NCBI GenBank assembly: GCA_040954595.2
Contig: CM082581.2
Location: 10,726,001-10,790,000 of the forward strand
DNA from: Balanoglossus misakiensis
Lineage: Eukaryota; Hemichordata
DNA: 64,000 nucleotides
Direction of reading: 5' to 3'
How positions within the stretch are numbered: position 1 is the stretch's first letter; the number at the start of each line of letters is the position of its first letter. Positions 15,501-28,221 of this stretch are shown one piece after another. The notes under the pieces are model-generated. The model did not search any database and had not been told where the DNA came from. It saw only the letters and a program-made list of their open reading frames with translations. The position numbers were made by a program, and so were the translations under genes.

Positions 15501-18500
15501 TATATACACAACGTGAAACTTTCGACGAAACGACAATAAAAATCAGTCAGGCAGAAAACAGCCAGCTAGCCAGCCAGTCATTCATTCATTCATTCACGAT
15601 GTAAATTTTCGAGTTTGACATCAAAATCCAGGGTGAAATCTACACAAGTAGATTCTCACCCAATGCCATATCTCGTCGAGGAAGACATTTACGTCCCGCA
15701 AAGTTCCAAACGACATCTTGTTATCCGATTTCCGTTGCGTAAATCAAACAATGAATACGTTGCCGCGTGCAGCTTTAATGCAGGCAGTCAAATTACACCT
15801 TGCAATTACATTAATGAAATTTCAGCAGGACTATTTGGAACCGGTGCCAGCAAAGCTTACTTTAACACTCCAGACATGTTCTGACGCAAATGTATAGGTT
15901 TAAGGTTTACTATCAATGGCCGTGTGAATTAATATCAACTCGTCATGTAGAAATTAATATCTGTCGTCCACAACACGCCGGATCGCTCAGCACACAGAAA
16001 TGATTTTCACGATCATTACTTTCCTGATGACAAGATTGTAATGCTTGTTGGCAACTTGTATGATTTGCTTGGCTGGCTGCAAGTTTGACATTGCGGGTGG
16101 GGATGGCATTTTGGTGGAACTGAGGAAAACAGCCTCGGGCAGCGAGACGCACTGGATAATCGCAATGACATCATTCCAATTGCGGCGTGCAGAACTCACA
16201 AGAAAAAGTGAGTGGTTCCTCCTTGGATCGGAGTAAACATACACGTCTTCGTGCGCCTAGTGGTCATTTGTATGCAAACTACACGAGGCTTTATTTTCCG
16301 ACATCTGGGTTGCCATGACAATGTGGATTACTGTTATCGCATTTCCCACCCCGGATCCAAGTATAGAAGGAGAATCCCTTCCAATTCTGCACTGACATTT
16401 TTTGGTCGAAAAAGCCAGGAAATGATGAGTTCTTCTTGAGATTTTACGGTGAGGTAGATATGGATATGATGTAATAATTACATGATTTATTTCTCGTTGT
16501 CTGCACTGTTCTAAGACTTGTAATTTTTACTGACTCGTTCGTTCGAAGGTGGTCGTGAAGGTGCGCTCCAGTACGTGTGAATTTCGACGAGTGGCCTGCG
16601 ACATTCACTGGAAGAAAGAACCGGAGATCTCCAAGTACGCGTATTCACAAGTCCGGGGTATGCCGTGGCAAATCTCGAAAGCGTGAATACCGTTGTGCGA
16701 TTTATCAAACAATAAGCAAGGATTTGCATTATCTGACGAAAATCTATTGAGTCAACGTATATGATGGAAATATATCAGTTGGGTCACAGACAATGCGTCT
16801 TGCCACGCCAAAGGCACTTGATGCATCGGCCCTCTATACACCATCCGCCCTTGAGCATTCGAGGCAGGATGCGTTATCTGAATACTATTGTGTTGCAGCT
16901 CTGCTAACCTTTGGCGCAAAGCCTTACGCGAGCCACATTCACGTAAAATCCGTTTTTTCCAATAGAAACCTTTGCGAACGAAACTATGCCATGGGCGCAG
17001 TGGGCATTTTTGAGGGTTGCGTTCGGGTCTATCTATAGCCCATACTATACATCTCAAACTTCTTTACCAATCGAGAAATGCTGGTACCATCGCGCAGTCT
17101 CATCCAAATGGCTTGTTTTAGATTACGTGTTCCCACGGACCACTTTCTCTCGGACAGAACATTTGCGGTTCCGCTGTTCCCAAATACATTTGGGAAAAGC
17201 GCGACAAGACAGTCCTCGTAATTTTAAGCACTGTTTTGTTTAAGGTGCTATTTGTTTATTTATTTAGAATTAGCTCATGTTAACACTGGTTGTTTAGGCA
17301 TTACACAGCCTTTATCTTATATTTAGATAGAAAAGGTGCGCCTTTGAAACTGTATTCTCGCGTCGAGTCTTCCCATATAGGAGAGTTTCTCGAATCAGAT
17401 TTTTTAACCGCCGCCACATTGATTAGTCAATAAAAAGACTCATAAAATATAACGGTTTTTCTGGCTCGTGCATAAACCTCGGCTTATACAGTGGTACCTC
17501 TCCGGTAGGCCCATTGTTATCGATTAACTAGGTCGCCAGTTCCTTTATCGGGAAAGAACGATTCGTTCCATCATGAAGATTTGTTAGATTTCGATTCATT
17601 AGCCGTAAAAAGGGGAGTTTGTATTTACCCACTGACTTGGCCGTTTACGTCACAAGTGTTATCTCAAACGAGAACATTATCCTATAATATACTGCAAGTC
17701 CTACATCTCGACGAGAATTTTAAAGTGGGTGTTCGGTGAATTAAGGCAGGCGTTGACCGTTACCTGGCTGCGAAGCGCAGGATTTGATGAATTATCGAAC
17801 TGCATTACCGATATTTCCGTCATGTTATGCATACATTATACCAAAGCGAGACAGTTACTTTATATTGTGTTGTCACACATATTCTGTGAGAAGTCAACAA
17901 ATTTTCAGAGACAGCACCAAAGGCACATCGCAGCATTCAGTACAAGCATGTACTTTCAATTTTACGCACTATTTTGAATGCCCGACAATTTAGTGTGTAT
18001 CAGGCACAGAACGTAAATATGGGCGTGTGATTTTACTCCAAACGAAGGAGATAGAATCGAAAATTATTGTTAATAGGATGAATTCGACATCCATGCATAA
18101 GCTGGGAACCATGTACCAGTATATATCATGCAAGAAAGCACGCATGCATAATGAAGGTACCATCTACAAAACAATGCATATTCTATCATTTTCTTACGCA
18201 AGCCAGCTGAAACTTTGCCAGGCGCTCGTGTTGCATCAGTAAATACATGTACGTTGCGACAGAAGGTGTCATAATCACAGCTCTTCCATCAGTGTGTTGA
18301 CAAGGAAGGCGGTAAGCATACCATCAAGTCTGGACAGACAACGTAACACTTGGTGCAATGTCAATGATGAATCACACGTTTGATGAGCACTATACATTAG
18401 GCCTATATTTTAAGTACGCCTTACCGTTACCTGTAGGTTCCGAACTTGCTTGCGACGATAGCCACCAGAACAGACTGAAAACCAGAAGAGTTATGGTACA

Positions 18501-18533
18501 ATGAGATGTCCAATTCTTTCTGATAAGCGCCAT
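3535..18533 (-). CDS. Secreted protein with two fibronectin type III domains (5 exons)
   Basis: Assembled from five minus-strand exons: 18533-18431, 8566-8409, 5941-5818, 4703-4596 and 3749-3535. The phases join without conflict (1, 0, 1, 1) to give 235 aa. Exon 1 encodes a signal peptide: an Arg-Lys start, a hydrophobic core ITLLVFSLFWWL, then SSQASS. Exons 2-3 form one FN3 domain, with a Trp after GLT on strand B, YEVLSR on strand C and YKFKVIQR on strand F. Exons 4-5 form a second, with SPPSNIT, CVRVQW, IYFEAIQ and GWNVKLIYRR. At least four N-X-S/T sequons (NVS twice, NIT, NVT) suit a secreted glycoprotein. Donors are GTAACG, GTAAGT, GTAAGC and GTAAGA; acceptors end in AG. No transmembrane helix follows before TAG at 3,535. 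FN3 pairs occur in cytokine receptors and adhesion proteins, but the conserved cysteine pattern of class I cytokine receptors is absent. Family and function are unknown. The introns (0.8-9.9 kb) are much longer than in the right half. Additional or alternative exons are possible. Confidence 0.68.
8567..18430 (-). other. Large first intron of the FN3 gene
   Basis: About 9.9 kb lies between the signal-peptide exon and the first FN3 exon. I found no further exon matching phase 1 on both sides, and the open frames present look like chance. A short G-rich run lies near 13,444-13,459. One open frame at 13,854-14,111 (minus) holds a hydrophobic stretch but its splice phase does not fit this gene. 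Confidence 0.4.
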
Positions 18534-21500
18534 GTCGCATCAGCTCATGCCTATACGGTATGCCCTGGTGTAAAGGATGCGCTGTATTCCCGTTTTGGTT
18601 GGTAAACGGTGTTGGCTACCAAGAACCTGTATTGGAAAACAGAAAATAACCAGATTGTCTAAATGCGTCTTACCTTAAAGTATACACACTCAAAACAATG
18701 TGAAGAAAAAGCAACGCATACTTTTCACTACGCAGCTACAGTCTCCATAGAAGAATAATGAAATGCTCTACTGAAGCCTAACAGAATAAACGAGAGAATA
18801 TGTGCTTTACTAACTCTGTCGCAAGGAGCCATTGTCTTGGCTTCAATAAAATGCTATCAGTGTTAAATTGTATTAGCAAGTCACTTATTAAGTTACTTAA
18901 CACATACGTGATAATGAGCAGCGCACACCCGCTTGGCCTTAAAGTTGTCGGTGTCCGGACAGGAGAAAAAAAAGATCGGTCAAAAATTTACCCGCGAGAA
19001 ACTCGGCGTACGTCGGTCAGCGCGCGCGCGAAGTGAAAACGGTGGCAGGAAAATCTCACCAGCCTTGCTTGTGATAATTCCCTGTTTAGTATATTCCCAG
19101 CGGAAGAATTAAGTCATTATCAGTAGTTTCGCCGTCCATGATTTCCCAACAGGCAATCCTGTAGCCTTCCGAAGAAGATGGCTTTCGCGCGAGAGGACGA
19201 TATCCAACCTTCGGACGCGGGTGCACAGATGATGCCCGGGAACAACTCGGATGGCCGTCCGGCGGCTGTTGCAAGCATGTGTATTCTACCGCGCTCGGTG
19301 TACGTACGTGTACATGTATACCCATTTGCGTGTGGTTACAGAGCGAGGCGGTTCACTCCATTACTGCAGAGGGGGTGTGGCAGTCTCGCGTAGTGTGTGC
19401 GCCGAAAGGAGATAAAGCTTGCGTTTATTGTTATCGTAAAGGCCACCGTAATAAAATTCCATGTTTTACATTACTAACATTTCAACTGGTTGAAGGTACG
19501 CTCAGCCGAAGTACACAACCGCAACCACATAGGAACACAAAATTTCATTTTATCTGAAGGTTTCTATTCACGTCATTTGTACTTTCTGGTACTCACGTAA
19601 AGATTCTGCTTTACGTTAACATAAAACAAGTGTTAATTTTTTTACAATCATTGTCGCTGCTCTTTTTACAAAATAAAGTAGTTATTTTCGGAAGTACACC
19701 GATGAGTGTGCAAATAATATTTGCGAAATCAGTTTGTTTCTTGCAATTGTTGTCACTTGAAATACGATTACGCAAAATAGTATTACCTAGTCGTTTTTTT
19801 TATCTTTCTGCCGGAATTATTAATGTGTTCGAGGTTTCTGTATTTCTACCCGTAAATCTATGAACTGTCGGAGAAAAAAAACACCAAGGACGTTCAGTTT
19901 GAATAAATGAATAAATCAATTAATTACATAATGAAATGTTATTTAGTTCAACTTTTACAACAATTACCACACGTGTTTGCATGTTGACATTTAAATTTTT
20001 GTATTACACACTCACGTGACTCAGCCTGGGACGTGTCTATCATTTTTTGCAAGCCATGGTATTATGCAGGTGACTTATCGCCGACCATGTGAAGTGCATG
20101 ATTTGAAAGCGCATATATTTTGCATATTCATGACTTGCACGCACTGACAACAAAATTTTAGTCAAACAACAAGATTAATACCTACGGTAATTGTTTATTT
20201 ATTTATGACTTGAAATGTCGTGGTACCCGCCACTATCATTGTTGCAAGTTGTACTTTTGTGAATGCAATAAATTAGTCAAATGCAATTTCGCGACTCTTG
20301 CAACGTGGGCACTAGCACCGCGCTGTTTTACACGTGACTCTCCTGGTCGTCTGGGAGAGCTCTGAGATGTCGGCAATGGATTATAACGTTGACGAAAACA
20401 CCCATTTACAATGAACATGAATCGCCACAAAATAAAATTGCGGTGAAATCGTGACATGGTATGCGTCGTGCAAGTGACGTGGGCACTTCTACGGAACTAA
20501 ACAAAGCCCTTTGTCTGTGGTCTGTGCACACAACTATTTATTGGGAAACAAAAGGTTAACTGTGAATTGCATATGCCCCTTTAAAGGCGCACCTTCTTGA
20601 CCAGCTTCATCTTTAAGCAAATGCATTGACTTCATAAATATTTCAAAGGAAAAAAGAAGGCTTTGCACCAAATTAACACTCAATGTCAACAAGCCCTAAT
20701 GCCACCGGTTATAGAACTGCACCATCTGACTTAAACTCAGCACTACTGCATTTTATCAATTGAATCTTGTGAGTTCGAATATTTTTCTTTCATTTCAATT
20801 CTATAAGAGGCCTGCGCTTTAAGGTTCTTTTTTCTTGTTTGCTCTATCGATTGAGCTGTTTGGAGGACTGCTAATAATGATGCTGCTGATGCTGCTGATG
20901 TCACTTCAAGGGAGAGCTACTGTAATTTTCGTAAATCGATGTAATTTGTTTTAATAACGAGGAATAACTGGCCAATTTACCACTGTAAATTATAGCATTA
21001 TATTCAACGAATTTGTCGTTTTCGTTTCACCTAATGAAAAAAAGGTATCACAATGAACACAAAATGGTGCAGTTGATAGATTTACTATGATGCGTTATCC
21101 GAGTCCAATATCGGGTGCGCGAACGGTTTACGATGGACGGGAGGCGCAGTGGTTTGTCAACAACGATGGCTAAATGACATCCCTGTTGTTGAGACGAGGC
21201 TTGTGCATGAAGAACTTCGTAAATTATGGGGAAACGGCTAATCGGCGTGCCGTGGGAGCTGTAGTAATGGCTCATATAATTGGCTACAAGACGTTAGGCC
21301 TTATACTGGGTCTCAACTGCTGGATCCTCCCGGTGGGCACAATGATGATATCCTCAAAGAACGTCTCAGGTGGCACGAGTCTCCGCTTTCAGAAACAGAG
21401 CAGCAAATCCACCGCCGTGATCTTGGCTTAGCGTTGGGTCCCGCCTGGTGCCAGCTTCGGATGAACGTGTCGGCGGAGGCGCGCTTTCGCTGAGAAGCCC

Positions 21501-22295
21501 CGTCAAGAATAAAAATTACCCGCGGCGCGACAAGAATTCTCACTGTGCGGTTTCTGTGCGAGTGTGCTGCGCCGTGTGTGCGAACTCTTGATCGCTGCTG
21601 GAAATTACTTCCAACGTTGTCCGCGCGAGACCTGTAAGTAATTAATCTGATAGATACTACATCTGCTCCACGTTCATACCACTGACATCTAATTCAGACG
21701 ACGACGACGACGACGAAAGCTAAATGTACAAATCCCCCGGCCCACATCTCCAGTGTTACGCAGAGTGAATGACTAGAGTACTAGTGCAGAGTGACTTTAC
21801 AAAACTCATCAAAAACATTTGCAATTTATTTTACCGGGCAAGGTCTTTCCTTCACTTTACAACATTTGCAGATATAGTGTAAGAATCCGCCTGTCTCACG
21901 TTTAGATCTCAAAAATACAGTACTTTTAGCGAGTCTCCTTCTAAACTGCAAACGTGTAGGGAATAATTGAACGTTGGTGCGATTTGATTTTTAAGTCGTA
22001 AGCTTATTACTTTACAGGCAGCTTAAAGTGAAATAGCCGGCAGGAGGTGTATTATAACATCAAATTTGCTGGTTTCATTTTATGTCAGTGTCACTGAGAG
22101 TCATAGGTTTCATGGGTCCGGCTTCGCGTTGACGGCGGAGAAATGTCGACGACTCCAAGAAGTGTTTCTATTATTTTCTTCATGTGAGGCAAGTGTCAGC
22201 TTCTCAAACTGGGAAGCGCTGATACAAGTAACACACATCAAACCCATCGAACAAAACATGTACATTGTTATGACAAATGCGCTCTAACCGACTTA
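18534..22295. other. Intergenic region upstream of the FN3 gene
   Basis: It should contain the promoter of the minus-strand FN3 gene near 18.5-18.7 kb. An out-of-frame ATG lies just before the chosen start. CpG-rich patches occur near 19.0-19.3 kb and 21.4-21.6 kb; the second ends in a strong donor-like GTAAGTAA near 21,633, which might close a non-coding first exon on the plus strand. No protein-coding exon could be supported. Confidence 0.35.
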
Positions 22296-22625
22296 ACTCG
22301 GGGGTTACAAAAAGGTTTTGGGGAGAGAGAGAAAAACAACTCGAGGAAAACAAGAGAGAGGCTGATAATGGAGAGAAGATTGGAGAGCGCGGAGGGGGGG
22401 GGGGGAAGAAGGCACACTTCAAGAAGTGATTATGTGTAGCTGGGAAGCATGCACATCCTGTCCGCCGGTCGACAACCTGCTCCTTTTGTCTCTGAGGCGC
22501 TGCGAAATGACGGTTATAGCGAGGGGATGGGCCTGGGGGTCGGGGAGGGGATGTACATGACTTTGTCGGGAGAGATAGTTGAAAAGGGAGGGTCTTATCC
22601 AAGTTATGTGGATTGGTGAAGTTTG
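22296..22625. repeat. Dispersed purine-rich repeat, copy 1
   Basis: This ~330-bp block recurs with only scattered substitutions at 25,115-25,447. Both copies carry a GAGAGAGAAAAACAACTCGA segment, a run of G, and a TCGGGAGAGATAGTTGAAAA segment near the right end. The plus strand is strongly purine-rich. The ends of similarity are sharp (start at ACTCGGGGGTTAC, end at GAAGTTTG). That is compatible with a non-autonomous mobile element or a segmental copy, but I saw no terminal inverted repeats or clear target-site duplication. Confidence 0.75.
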
Positions 22626-22962
22626 AGTCCCATTATCCATCGAGTAACCGTAGGTATTAGCATATCAAAGCTTTGGATATGTGACATCAATCAGTGGGCG
22701 GAGCTCAAATGCAAATACAGCGTACCATCTATAGTAGACTGAGTCCCATTACTATTTCCATCGAGTAACCGTAGGTATTAGCATATCGAAGCTTTGCATA
22801 TGTGACGTCATAGTAGACTGAGTCCCATTACTATTTCCATCGAGTAACCGTAGGTATTAGCATATCGAAGCTTTGCATATGTGACGTTTATCAGTGGGCG
22901 GAGCTCAAATGCAAATACAGCGTACCATTTATAGTAGACTGAGTCCCATTACAATTTCCATC
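22625..22962. repeat. Tandem repeat block with ATGCAAAT, GC-box and CRE words
   Basis: Units start at GAGTCCCATTA at 22,625, 22,741, 22,820 and 22,941 (the last truncated). The first and third are full length (~116-121 bp); the second lacks an internal ~42-bp segment. Full units carry TTAGCATATC, a near-palindrome centred on AAGCTT, GTGACRT (a complete TGACGTCA in unit two), GGGCGGAG, and the POU/octamer word ATGCAAAT. The block directly follows copy 1 of the dispersed repeat. It could be regulatory or simply part of a mobile element; no transcript start can be placed from sequence. Confidence 0.8.
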
Positions 22963-25114
22963 TCTGACTGCCTACTAGTTTTCCATTAATACGTTCGTCA
23001 TAATTCCCCTCTAGAACGTTTGTCAGTCGTGGCTCAGATTACTAATCACTCTACTGTAAATTAGCCTGTTGAAATGATACCGGTATGAGTTACGAAGGGG
23101 TTTCTCTTAATAAGAATATAGCAAACGTAACTTGGCGGAAACTATCAAATTGCCGGTTAATGGCCACTTGTCGTCCATTTCTGTCTCGGTGAGCGAAAAT
23201 AAGGTTGAACAAACAGCAGGTGAAGGAACCTGGCAGAGGAAATCGTGCATGTAGGGAGGGAGGGAGTAAGGGAGAGGTGATATCCCGCCAAAACCTCTCA
23301 CCAGAACGAACAGTAACTGTAGCAGAGTGGTGCGCATGCGGAGTTGACAGCTGCCTTAAGAACGTTACCTCACAGCCCTGCACCATTCGTTGCTGGTTGG
23401 GGGAGGGGAAGGGGGGGGGGCTGTGTAGGATCATTCATGCATATATTTTCACAATTCAAAAATCTCAGGTTCCCATTTAGGCAAGTAAAACACTCTCAAT
23501 CCTGCACGAGTCCTTCAGCGACGGTGCTTGGATCATAAAAACTACAGGTTCAAGAGCCGACGGACACACACAAAATTAATTTCCAACGATAAATCAAGTT
23601 TCTCGATTCAGCGCGTCGACAAGGCCAAACGATTCAACCGTATTTTGTTGAACGCACGCTGTCCAATTCCGAAACCGGAAACGATTTCTAAGACACGACT
23701 GGTGATCAATTAATTACAACTGGATTCGAGACGATTTTCGTCGATACCGACATTTGATTTTGTCGTACTGACTGACACAAGCGTTCCTTCATCCATGTTT
23801 TAAAATAACAGAGTCTAAAAAAACTCATGGTAAAAGTAATAGGACACGCTTACAAAAACGTGAATGTTGCTGCACATTTTCTATTTTAACAATCAACCAA
23901 GTTTGGTATGTACGTGGTTTGATGACGTGATTACAGAAGTCGTGCGACATTTACATCAGCGAATCAGACAATCTCCTGCGACACAATTTGGTGAATAGAA
24001 AGAAGTACATATAGCCACAGTCCCTCCACTGTGGATGGACTGTGATATATCACGATTACGACATCATGACATTCTAAACGAAGAAGAAGAAATAGGCAAT
24101 GAAAGTTCGTGAGAAGAGTACCTGTCCACCCATACAACCGCCTTCCCTATTATGTCTCTGTTACAAACAAGTCGTAAAAGCTATAGTCGTAAAGCGTGTC
24201 TTTGCCCACAGCGATGACTGCATACAGATAATGATTTTTTTCATGGTAATATGGCAGGGCGTATGTTAAAGACCAAGGTAAGCGGCCGGTGTGGCGTCAA
24301 CGAGGAAGGGAGGACGTTTGTATAGTCTGGATATGTTGATGTCGTCATGTTGTTTCTTATGCAGATTCAATCCAATTCGAAGATTATCTTAGAGATGTTA
24401 GATATGAGTATCTTTTTCTACAACGATCTCTGTCCGCACGATCTTCACAAACATCCAGAGAATAGAATACGGACCCAGTACATCAAACTACTTCTTGTCT
24501 TACAAGGACTACATACAATTATACACAGCCCAAATGGGCATGATTGATAATGATGTTATTAGCCTAAATATTGAAAACAATATCACTCAGAAAAATAGCA
24601 GTAAAATATAATATGAAATACTGTAATATGTGCAATGATTACGCAATGGCAATTAATGTTAGATGTGCTCGATGAACATGCCATGGGCGCCGCATGTTAT
24701 ACCCATGCATTATGTTACCACTCATCCGTATCGTTTACTGTGTCTAAAGTTCATCCTATGCCTGCAACGTTCAGCCTTCGGTACCAATGAGGTAGTAACT
24801 AAACTACCGGCGAGGAATCATGGCTTCGTCTTCAATTTCTACTTGAAGCAAACACCCGTCGATTGCACTAAATGTCCAATCATAAACATCAGTTTCATCT
24901 GATCTGAGTAAAGTGCAAGAAGCCTCAAAGACGAGAAGGTACAACATATGTCGTTTTACTAGCACTCGCAACATTTGCGATGGGTAAGGTCAGTGACTTC
25001 ATTTGCAGAATACGATCGACGGGTCGTGATGCTGGCGTCGCATCTCTACAAAGCCTGTTATCGTTTCTATTACGCCAATATCATGCGCTCGTCCTTCAGT
25101 GTAATGAAAGTTTC
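22963..25114. other. Intergenic region between repeat blocks
   Basis: No supported gene. A purine-rich patch with a G run lies at 23,250-23,420. The sequence after TTATGCAG near 24,362 stays open for a short distance in two frames but has no recognisable protein. Confidence 0.35.
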
Positions 25115-25447
25115 ACTCGGGGGTTACATAAGGGTCTTGGGGAAAGAGAGAAAAACAACTCGAGGAAAACAAGAGAGAGGATGGTAGTTGAGAGAAGATT
25201 GGAGAGCGCGGAAAGGGGGGGGGGGGGGAAGAAGGCACACTTCAAGAAGTGATTATGTGTAGCTGAGAAGCATGCACATCCTGTCCCCCGGTCGACGACC
25301 TACTCCCTTTGTCTCTGAGGCGCTACGAAGTGACGGCTATAGCGAGGGGATGGGCCTGGGGGTCGGGGAGGGGGTGTACATGACTTTGTCGGGAGAGATA
25401 GTTGAAAAAGGGAGGGTTATTCATTTTATGTGGATTGGGGAAGTTTG
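25115..25447. repeat. Dispersed purine-rich repeat, copy 2
   Basis: Second copy of the block at 22,296-22,625, in the same orientation about 2.8 kb away. Differences are scattered point changes and small length changes in the G run (near 25,216-25,228). The tandem unit that follows copy 1 is absent here, so the purine block and the tandem array are separate elements. Confidence 0.75.
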
Positions 25448-28221
25448 CGCAATTAGGCAAGTCTGGCTTGTCAAACTTTGAAGACTCAATGCGATTCAAA
25501 CGATGGAAAGTTTGAGAAATGTGTCTATAGGCCCGAGACCTTGGCGTAGCGGGGGAGGAACCAGGATTTTGCAAAGATGCTAACGAAGGAAATCGCGCAC
25601 AGACTCAGCTAATTAAATCGCTTGAGAAGAGACTCTGCTAACAGACAACTTTACAAAAGGATGACTAGTCCTATACAGAGGAAATATATAAGTGATAGCA
25701 GTGAAGAGAAAACAGAACAAGATTATTATTGGTAAAGATCCAGTTCCTCTCAACTGTTACGTAAACGTGATGTAAAAGCTCTTCAGGTTTAAAAACAGAA
25801 AACGGGACCCTCGAGACAGAATATTCACAAAGAGCCTATTAAAGAAGTATGCACTCTACGGCACCAGCTGACAGGTGATGTCACAGAAATATAAGAAAAA
25901 CAACAAAAACATCCAAGCTCAGCTCAGAAGTCCTTCTAGTTGATAGTTTCTGTCCCTGTCAGTCTGCAGTGGGTCTCTGTATGTCTGTCTGTCCTTCTGT
26001 CCTCACTCAACTACCCACTCACCCCATCCAACCACAAAAGGGCAAATATGCAAATATCCAAATAATGAGATCGTTGCCAGGCAGGCAGGCAGACAGACAG
26101 ACAGACAGACACACGACACACACCCGTACGGCGAGACATCACGTGATGTGTGGCGGACGAAACCTTGCCCACGTGAATATAATTTAATGCCAACTTCAGT
26201 AACAAATATACGCCGCGAATTTAGGAAGAGAGATGGGGTGGGGATGACTACTTCTACTGCAGCCGATTGCAAATTACCATTCTAGAAATTCTGTCTGTAC
26301 CATGAAAACCAGTCTAGTTTTTTTTTTTAATCGTAATTGGCCATACATATCGCCCCTGGTTACAGTCACTGCATATATTACCTGTTCGGCTTGCATTGAG
26401 AGACTGCAATATTTTAACCTATTAAAGCAAGCCTCCGAGCAGGAAATATTTTTTTTTATATTATCACTGAAATCTGGTGCAATTTAATCACAGGGATGAT
26501 CGTTCATCTTTTGCAAAATCTTCAATTCCCCGTCCTTCGGCGAGGCAATATACTCTCGGTTTACTGACATCACAGATCTCGCATGTTGTTCGTGCGTGAT
26601 TGTACTGTGGATAGATCTCAGTGCGTGCAGGGGTCGGGGCATCCAGAAATGCTGTACGTATAGATTTCCTGGGCATCTAAGCGAACATGATAGCCACGTA
26701 AACAACATTCAGATTTGATTTTTTGTGATACATTACTGTAATGGGTGTATTTTCGCAGTAAGAATACCCGCGCAACGCAACCTTTAGTCGATTTTTTATT
26801 TAAAAGCGTTGATTTCTATCAAACATTTGTTTTACTTTGGTGAAGTTTCGTGTTGTTAAGAAAGTAACCTGTTTTAAGAGTGGTTTTTTTTCGTTTTTCG
26901 CACTAACCGTTATGCAAATACCATATCTGCGGTAAATGTTTATACATGTCGCCCGTGGATGTGACCTTTCCTAAAACGTTTCAAATAAATCAATAAATCG
27001 CGCGTCAATTAACACTATCAAAGTGTGAACACACGACGCCCATATTATCAGCACGAGAAGGTCATATTACGTCTGCTGCCATCAGAATTTCCTATTAATA
27101 ACTTCGCCCTTTTATTTAATCCGCTGATTCGTTTTATTATTTGTATGTTGTAAGATGCTTAGAACAGAAGCACGTAAGCTTATCACAAAATGTATTAAAT
27201 ATATTGCGAAATAGAAAGCCGGCGCATGATCAAACGTTCTAGTTTGGATACCCTTAGACTTTACAGGGAAACAAAAAATAGATAAAAGTATGCTAGCATA
27301 TTTAACAATGTCATATCGCTTTATTCTGCGGGCAACTAACGAACACTACAATGGCAAGTTCACAAATCTACCGAACATTGAACTGCACAATTGCAATTCA
27401 AGTTCAAAAATGCACCGAGTATTGAACTGCAGGACAGCTAAGTGGCCTTGGGCGATTCTGTCGAACAAATCACTAAAGATGGTATATAAGGAAGCTAGTT
27501 TAATCGTAAACCTACTACCTCCCTCTGTTGACTTGGCCTGCTTAAAATGTTAATGCTTAAAAAGAACGTGGAGTCGAGTACCTCACTCTGCCAACGGCAA
27601 ACACAAAACACATTAGGACGATAGACTGTTCGTGCACATAACACGAGCAACGGAAGTATCACATAAATTAACGAACTGAAATTTGTTTCACAGTTGAAGG
27701 CTGTTACGATGTCGAAGGGCCTCGCCTCGCCACTCATTGCGCTAGTTTGAACACTACAACTAAATATAGCGTGTGAATGGAGGCGAGGGAGGACTGATTC
27801 AAATGTGTCTAAATAAGGAACATGAAAGAAACCCGATTTCGTTTCAAAACTGACATCGATCGAATTGCGAGCACACGGTTTACGAATTTACGAGATCGAT
27901 TCATAGATACAGCCCAGAAAAAAGTAACTGAAATAAAAACCCTTTTAACAGCACTGGTTTGATTTTTATTGATTTCGCTTGTAGTTTAATCCGCACGGTT
28001 TTGAGCCAAGCGTATCATGATCCAAGTCATTCGGGACAAACTTGCAATTTGTGTAACACAATGCAAAGTACAAGCACACAATAATGAGATCAACAAAACG
28101 AATGTTAAATAGAAACCTCGGTATGAATAATTGTCCTATATTCATTGTAATATTCTTCATCAGATTATGTCGTATCTTTGGCAGCAACTGAACAGAAATA
28201 TGCCGGCAGGTTTTGCCAGTG
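25448..28221. other. Intergenic region
   Basis: No supported gene. It contains the CAGG/CAGA microsatellite at 26,077-26,112 and T-rich tracts near 26.3-26.9 kb. Short open frames on both strands lack convincing splice contexts or recognisable domains. Confidence 0.35.
26077..26112. repeat. CAGG/CAGA microsatellite
   Basis: A compound tetranucleotide repeat: about three CAGG units run into about five CAGA units, then decay into CACA. Confidence 0.85.

Noticed and set aside
19178-19393. Plus-strand frame starting MAFAREDD in a CpG-rich patch
   Set aside because: Possible first exon, but no clear donor, partner exon or recognisable domain; the opposite strand is equally open.
22204-22602. Minus-strand 132-codon proline/serine-rich frame
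   Set aside because: Translation of the purine-rich dispersed repeat; the second copy at 25.1 kb is frame-disrupted.
24362-24546. Plus-strand stretch after TTATGCAG, open in two frames
   Set aside because: No partner exon and no domain; two overlapping open frames suggest chance.
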